NCBI GenBank assembly: GCA_017630455.1
Contig: JAGBVG010000014.1
Coordinates: 1-37,704, forward strand
Reading direction: 5' to 3'
Length of the DNA stretch: 37,704 bases
From: Alistipes sp.
GTDB lineage: Bacteria > Bacteroidota > Bacteroidia > Bacteroidales > Rikenellaceae
Position 1 is the first letter of the stretch, and each line of letters begins with the position of its first letter. Of the stretch, positions 34,139-37,704 are shown in pieces. Position numbers and translations under genes: made by a program. The notes under the pieces are model-generated. The model saw only the letters and a program-made list of their open reading frames with translations, made no database searches and had not been told where the DNA came from.

Positions 34139-34600
34139 TTACAATTCCAACATTCTGCAAGGTTTAGAGCTATGTGCTATGCTATAATGTAATGATGAGA
34201 GTTGGCTTGAGTTGTCGAATGGGGCGAAGACAACTTCCGATGCAAGATCGGCAGTGAGCCAATTACGGATTTGAGAGTTGGAGAATGAGGGGCGTGAGTG
34301 GTCTCGAAACGATACGAACAACACCCTATTGCTATCATAAGCAGCCTGCAAGTGCGTTGGGATTTTGCGGTATAGTGAACGCCCCAATGCGACCACGACA
34401 GAACAGCCATTAGCGAGGAGTATATCGAGTACAGCTCGCTCGATTGGAGAGTGAAAGCCGCTAATTACAATCTTATCAGTTTGAGCAATTTCGTGTGCCC
34501 ATCGCTTAGCGAGGTCAAGAGCCTCAGGCGGTGCTGTACGGGATGCGAAGAAGGCAACCAAATATCTATCCAACAACTCTTTGTTACCAGATAAGTCCAT
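34139..34600 (-). CDS. Minimal DprA/SLOG-like Rossmann protein
   Basis: 153 residues. 'FFASRTAPPEALDLAKRWAH' followed by 'KIVISGFHSPIERAVLDILL' and 'ANGCSVVVALGRSLYRKIPT' follow the DprA/Smf core pattern (first strand, helix, VVSG loop, helix, GG-type strand, GLD-YP segment). The N-terminal SAM/HhH and C-terminal winged-helix domains of full DprA are absent. DprA itself loads RecA on ssDNA; related SLOG proteins bind nucleotides or nucleotide signals. The ATG directly follows a T6 tract that ends a structured leader, so its expression may depend on terminator read-through. The family call is by pattern, not by search. Confidence 0.68.
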   Translation of the reverse strand: MDLSGNKELLDRYLVAFFASRTAPPEALDLAKRWAHEIAQTDKIVISGFHSPIERAVLDILLANGCSVVVALGRSLYRKIPTHLQAAYDSNRVLFVSFRDHSRPSFSNSQIRNWLTADLASEVVFAPFDNSSQLSSLHYSIAHSSKPCRMLEL

Positions 34601-34857
34601 AAAAAAGCGCAGGCCACTGCATTAACTTATCCCGTACCGAGGTCTTGGCTACCTGTAACACGAACAAGCAACACAGATAGCCCACGCAGGATGATATATA
34701 AGCACACACTGAGCCAATGTCAGTGGTGAATATATACACCTATCGTGGACATCTGATTGCGTATCTTCGTGTTACACAAACGGCCAAGTTTCGGTACGAA
34801 AGATTACAACAATAAATGTCTACTAATATGTATTGGCTTAGCGCTTAAAGTCGTAAG
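34601..34857 (-). ncRNA. Candidate structured RNA/leader upstream of the DprA-like gene
   Basis: On the minus strand a promoter box (34864-34871) would start an RNA near 34857. It opens with a hairpin (GGCTTA/TAAGCC, 34835-34859). Then comes a nested stem of about 166 nt: CGTACCGA 34633-34640 with TCGGTACG 34791-34798; CTTGGC 34644-34649 with GCCAAG 34783-34788; GTAACACGAA 34655-34664 with TTCGTGTTAC 34766-34775; CAGAT/ATCTG; CCACG/CGTGG; TATATA/TATATA; CACTGA/TCAGTG (34707-34725) at the tip. It ends in a short GC-rich hairpin (GCAG/CTGC) and T6 directly before the ATG at 34600. No ORF lies inside. It could be an attenuator leader, a small RNA, or a DNA hairpin such as a replication or transfer site. 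Confidence 0.6.
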
Positions 34858-34863
34858 CCGTAA

Positions 34864-34871
34864 CAAAGATA
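34864..34871 (-). promoter_or_regulatory. Promoter (-7 box) of the structured RNA/DprA-like gene
   Basis: TATCTTTG on the minus strand is an exact TAnnTTTG box. A TTTG lies upstream but at 13 nt, too close for the usual -33 spacing. The predicted start is about 34857. Confidence 0.5.
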
Positions 34872-34916
34872 CAAAAAATTTCCTCAAATGTAGAATATGG
34901 TGTAAAAATAGAGGTG

Positions 34917-34946
34917 CTATGACACGATAGGACAACCTATGACACG
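34917..34946. promoter_or_regulatory. Direct-repeat/palindrome operator candidate between divergent promoters
   Basis: CTATGACACG occurs at 34917-34926 and 34937-34946 (20 bp apart, two helical turns), and ATAGG-acaa-CCTAT (34927-34940) forms a dyad between them. The centre, about 34932, is midway between the predicted starts of the minus RNA (about 34857) and the plus gene (about 35007). Confidence 0.45.
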
Positions 34947-34992
34947 TGCGGTCAAAAGGCAAAAGAGTCATTTTTCGTGTTGATTATTCATA

Positions 34993-35000
34993 TATCTTTG
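34993..35000 (+). promoter_or_regulatory. Promoter (-7 box) of the two-TM membrane protein gene
   Basis: TATCTTTG matches TAnnTTTG, 21 nt before ATG 35021. It rules out the longer frame beginning at GTG 34946. Confidence 0.5.
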
Positions 35001-35020
35001 CTCACGAACGATTAACAAAG

Positions 35021-35764
35021 ATGACTATGAATAAGAAACAAACGGAATATATTGCACTCTATTTGTTCGTGTTTGGAGCGATATTGCTCTTTGGTGTATT
35101 AGCACGAAAGTTCGTGCTTGTCAAGGGGTATGATGAGTTCAGTGCGGCGATTGGATTCTTCGCAACGGTGGTTGTGTTGTCGGCGCTCTATATCAGTCTG
35201 CAAATGACGCTCAATGAGTTGCTGCTACCCCGAATGGAGAAGTTCCTGATGCGTTTTCCTGCATTTCAAAAGTTGGAGGAGGTTGCAGTTGTTGCCGAGA
35301 CTCCCGCTATCGTGGCCGCCCCTATTGAGGAGGTTGCTGTTACCGAGACTACCCCACAGCCAACAGAGTATGAGGTATTGCGTATCAAAGCAATCGCCGA
35401 GCAAGAGCGTGCATCACAAGCGAAGTTGGAGCGTGTACTCGACTACACCAAGCAGACAATGGTCGCCTATATGAGCGAGGCGGAATTAGACCGCTTGTGT
35501 GGCTACATCACAGAGTATAGTTTGGGCGACACCCCTCGCGAGGTATCGCCCGTATCGGTTGATTCTGCACTCAAAAGCATCGACCTGATGCACTTCGGCT
35601 GGAACATCGGCAAAGCATTCGGCAAAAAGCGTATCCACACCGCCACTTTCATTAAGCGAGTCTTTGCTCACGCTCTCCGTGACATAGAAGTCTCAACCAT
35701 CGAGCGCAAGATGTCGCATACCGAGTCTGAGTGCTGGATTAAGTTGGATGGGGAGATAGCATAA
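35021..35764 (+). CDS. Two-TM membrane protein of unknown function
   Basis: 247 residues from ATG 35021 (35027 is also possible). TM helices are at about 10-27 ('YIALYLFVFGAILLFGVLA') and 41-60 ('SAAIGFFATVVVLSALYISL'). Next come a Val/Ala/Pro/Thr-rich linker (about 85-125) and a cytoplasmic helical domain of about 115 residues with 'EQERASQAKLERVLDYTKQT' and 'FGWNIGKAFGKKRIHTATFI'. The C-terminal part is rich in basic residues and resembles nothing I recognise. Its GC content is higher than that of the flanking genes, close to the chromosomal level. It is divergent from the structured RNA and DprA-like gene, and shares a regulatory region with them. Confidence 0.72.
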   Translation: MTMNKKQTEYIALYLFVFGAILLFGVLARKFVLVKGYDEFSAAIGFFATVVVLSALYISLQMTLNELLLPRMEKFLMRFPAFQKLEEVAVVAETPAIVAAPIEEVAVTETTPQPTEYEVLRIKAIAEQERASQAKLERVLDYTKQTMVAYMSEAELDRLCGYITEYSLGDTPREVSPVSVDSALKSIDLMHFGWNIGKAFGKKRIHTATFIKRVFAHALRDIEVSTIERKMSHTESECWIKLDGEIA

Positions 35765-35784
35765 TGTCAGGTGATATTAAACAA

Positions 35785-35817
35785 TAATGACGACCACAGC
35801 ATTTATGATCGTCATTA
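35785..35817. terminator. Bidirectional terminator
   Basis: TAATGACGA pairs with TCGTCATTA (9 bp, perfect). A second small hairpin (GATGT/ACATC) follows. It lies between the convergent membrane protein gene and the TOPRIM gene. Confidence 0.6.
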
Positions 35818-35842
35818 CAGATGTTATTTTCATTACATCTTC

Positions 35843-36475
35843 TTAATTGTATAAAGCGTTCAGCCAGTTGACAAATGCCTGACAAATAGGAGGTGTTGTA
35901 GTTAGATATTTCTTAGTTACAGCAGAGCCCATAGGTGTTCCAGGATCTTCTTGCCACGCCAACCAAGTGTGTATCTTCGCCTTTGAATGATGTATTGGTT
36001 TATACTTATTCAAACCTCTTGCCTCTATGCTGTCTAAAACATTTTCAACTTCTGGCAACAACTTGTCGTCATCAGGAATTAAGAATGCTGCAAAATCCTC
36101 TAACATTCCATTATTGTTATTGTTCGGCATAATCCACACCCCGACTTTTATATCATCAACATTATCGGGGATAATAATGGCACCTCCCTGAGGACAATCA
36201 TCAGGAATACTGCTATACAAATTAGAGTTTATGAGTATCTGACGCATTTGCATCCATCTCGCTTGTATGTCAATATCTGCGTCCATAACTATTCCAATGG
36301 TCTTAATCTCACCAGAGCCTTTAAGTCTGACGGGGAGTCCATTCAATAGATTCGTAACACCTTTGCAGTCCTCTATTTTGAAAGTTTCGGAGACATCAAA
36401 CGCAGCACAGATGTTACAGATAAGATGAAAATCATCATTACCTTCAACCAATAATGTTTGAGTTATATTATCCAT
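35843..36475 (-). CDS. TOPRIM-fold protein (DUF3226-like), partner of the ATPase
   Basis: 210 residues. 'LLVEGNDDFHLI' carries the TOPRIM glutamate (Glu11), and 'GIVMDADIDI' the DxD pair (Asp65, Asp67), the metal-binding motif of TOPRIM nucleases and of DUF3226/DUF4435 proteins. 'GVWIMPNNNNNGMLEDF' follows as in DUF3226. It starts 3 nt after the ATPase stop, so the pair is surely one operon. In PARIS the AAA15 ATPase AriA holds a TOPRIM nuclease AriB (DUF4435) until phage infection, and OLD nucleases fuse the two functions. By analogy this is the likely effector nuclease; which nucleic acid it cuts cannot be told from sequence. Confidence 0.85.
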   Translation of the reverse strand: MDNITQTLLVEGNDDFHLICNICAAFDVSETFKIEDCKGVTNLLNGLPVRLKGSGEIKTIGIVMDADIDIQARWMQMRQILINSNLYSSIPDDCPQGGAIIIPDNVDDIKVGVWIMPNNNNNGMLEDFAAFLIPDDDKLLPEVENVLDSIEARGLNKYKPIHHSKAKIHTWLAWQEDPGTPMGSAVTKKYLTTTPPICQAFVNWLNALYN

Positions 36476-36478
36476 AAA

Positions 36479-37576
36479 CTATCTGATTTCAATGTTTTGA
36501 GCCGCAACTATCTTTAATTCTTCCAAATTATATTCGGTGAAAGTTATTGCACTCTGTTTGTTTTCAAGTCTTATATAGCGTCCCTCTTCGACATTACTCT
36601 CCTCCTTTAAGGCGTAACCGAAACTACTGATACAATCAGAGCTATGCGTTGTTGCAAATATCTGCACATTAAGTTTAATTGCCAATTTGAAAATTACAGA
36701 CCACAATTGTTTCTGCACGGTATAATGCAATCCGTTATCAATCTCATCTATCAATAGGCACCCATTTTCGCAATTAACCAATGCTAGGATAATTGACAAA
36801 ATGTGATTTATTCCATCACCCATACTTCTTAATGGCAATCTCTTGCTAACACCTTTTACCTTTACTACTGGATATCGTCCAATACGGGGTGATTCCTCAA
36901 GGAACGCCAAACTTTCGATATTCGGCTCTATAATTCTCAAAGCATCAATTACATATTCCTCTTTCTCTGTCAGTGTTACATTGTCCCAGAGCCTTCCGAT
37001 ATATAGATTCCCAAATGTTTCAGGATTAACCCTGATTACAGATGCTAAATCTGTTTTCTTAGTCCTACCTAATCTTATAGTGTCAAGGCGACGCTCTAAT
37101 GGCACTATAGCTTTGTTCTTACCTTTTCTTATAATTTCCAATGCAAGATGTGCATCTCCAGTAGCAATATCATCCCTTGAGTCAAAAACTATAGCTTTTC
37201 GTACTATATTCCCATCTTCCTCAGTTTCTTGCTCTGTGTAATAAACATAACGCAATGACAGAACATCATCATTATCAGAGATCTCAATGATATTATCTTC
37301 TGTCACATTAGTATTTCTATTTGTGAATAAAGAAGATATTGCTTCGATATTGGGTTTAAGGTATTCTGTTGTATCCTTGCTACTATATTTAGGTAACTCC
37401 CCTCTCTCTTCTACGATATAGAATAATTCAGAATCATCAACATATACACCAATAGCCTCCAACAACGATGACTTTCCGACATTATTCTTGCCTGAAATCA
37501 AGTTAATTCGAGACAACTTAGGGATATTTAACCCTGACAAGTTTTTAAAGTTCCGAATCTTAAGAGACTGTATCAT
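36479..37576 (-). CDS. SMC/OLD-like AAA ATPase (AAA15/AAA21 type)
   Basis: 365 residues. Begins 'MIQSLKIRNFKNLSGLNIPK'. Walker A is in 'SGKNNVGKSSLLE' (Gly29-Ser37). A long insertion (about 45-245) replaces a coiled coil. 'RSMGDGINHIL' (250-260) is the signature-like motif, Walker B is LLIDEID (274-280, Asp277/Glu278), and the switch histidine is in 'FATTHSSDC' (His311). The layout is that of RecF/OLD-type ABC ATPases used as sensors in anti-phage systems. It is the first gene of a two-gene operon with the TOPRIM protein. A TATATTTG box lies 34 nt before the ATG. Role: likely infection sensor that controls the TOPRIM partner. Confidence 0.9.
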   Translation of the reverse strand: MIQSLKIRNFKNLSGLNIPKLSRINLISGKNNVGKSSLLEAIGVYVDDSELFYIVEERGELPKYSSKDTTEYLKPNIEAISSLFTNRNTNVTEDNIIEISDNDDVLSLRYVYYTEQETEEDGNIVRKAIVFDSRDDIATGDAHLALEIIRKGKNKAIVPLERRLDTIRLGRTKKTDLASVIRVNPETFGNLYIGRLWDNVTLTEKEEYVIDALRIIEPNIESLAFLEESPRIGRYPVVKVKGVSKRLPLRSMGDGINHILSIILALVNCENGCLLIDEIDNGLHYTVQKQLWSVIFKLAIKLNVQIFATTHSSDCISSFGYALKEESNVEEGRYIRLENKQSAITFTEYNLEELKIVAAQNIEIR

Positions 37577-37609
37577 ACTGTACTATATACTATTATCCAT
37601 AATTTACCA

Positions 37610-37617
37610 CAAATATA
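37610..37617 (-). promoter_or_regulatory. Promoter (-7 box) of the ATPase/TOPRIM operon
   Basis: TATATTTG on the minus strand matches TAnnTTTG. TTTG further upstream is at 24 nt, longer than the usual 19-21. Confidence 0.5.
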
Positions 37618-37704
37618 CTACTTTTATTTCACATTGTGCGCCAAATATCATTTTATTTCTCTGACAACGCGTTTATTTTTAGTTTTTTACGCATATAATC
37701 ATCA

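Larger units (their letters stand above)
28970..37704 (+). mobile_element. Left part of an integrated genomic island
   Basis: The boundary is the mnmE 3' end. The signs are a tyrosine recombinase (30215-31321) with a multi-HTH protein before it, phased repeats next to the boundary, a change from housekeeping genes to accessory genes, and AT-richer sequence from about 31320 on. No relaxase, conjugation or phage structural genes are visible, so it could be a mobilizable element, a satellite or the end of a larger ICE. The right end is outside the window. Confidence 0.75.

Noticed and set aside
34231-34244. CTTCCGATGCA, similar to the reverse complement of the mnmE att site
   Set aside because: Only about 10 bases match, the orientation is inverted, and it lies within the coding sequence of the DprA-like gene. 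It is likely chance and is not attR.
28970-37704. Prophage
   Set aside because: An integrase is present, but no capsid, terminase, tail or lysis genes are visible in the window.

Overview
The window looks like a chromosomal segment of a gut-type Bacteroidales bacterium, most like Rikenellaceae/Alistipes; the genus is a guess from general resemblance. Several genes start downstream of the Bacteroidetes sigma factor box TAnnTTTG, sometimes with TTTG or TTG 20 nt upstream. The families also fit: DcaP-like porin, DUF4252, DUF3276, DUF5683, and an integrase of the Bacteroidetes arm-binding type.

Layout. 1-860 is AT-rich and gene-free, with two terminator-like hairpins. 861-5631 (minus) is a four-gene export operon: TolC, HlyD and two ABC-2 permeases, with no ATPase gene. 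5754-7070 is a porin. 7239-9615 is an ECF sigma operon (sigma factor, anti-sigma-like protein, outer-membrane barrel, DUF4252). A 102-bp hairpin element separates it from rubrerythrin. 10515-28987 is mostly housekeeping: ettA-like ABC-F, hisS, a short S41 protease, trxA, dnaE, a DUF2007-like protein, aroE, a DedA/VTT membrane protein, mnmA, DUF3276, a CPBP protease, parA-parB, DUF5683, a LysM lytic transglycosylase and mnmE.

At the 3' end of mnmE the character changes abruptly. The last 18 bases of mnmE closely resemble the site used by Salmonella genomic island 1 in the same gene. They are followed by a terminator, three clusters of helically phased short repeats, a protein with four tandem HTH domains, and a tyrosine recombinase. 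This is the left end of an integrated island that runs past the right edge of the window; no second att copy is visible.

The island cargo is AT-richer and looks like defence or accessory material. It holds a RES-domain protein (predicted NAD+-consuming family); a gene split by one base at an A8/T8 tract; a secreted protein of unknown function; a minimal DprA-like Rossmann protein preceded by a large structured leader or RNA with its own promoter box; a two-TM membrane protein; and a two-gene unit of SMC-like ATPase plus TOPRIM (DUF3226-like) protein, which resembles PARIS (AriA/AriB) and OLD-type anti-phage systems in architecture.

The strongest candidates for something undescribed are the ATPase/TOPRIM pair, the structured RNA upstream of the DprA-like gene, and the phased repeat array that may be read by the four-HTH protein.
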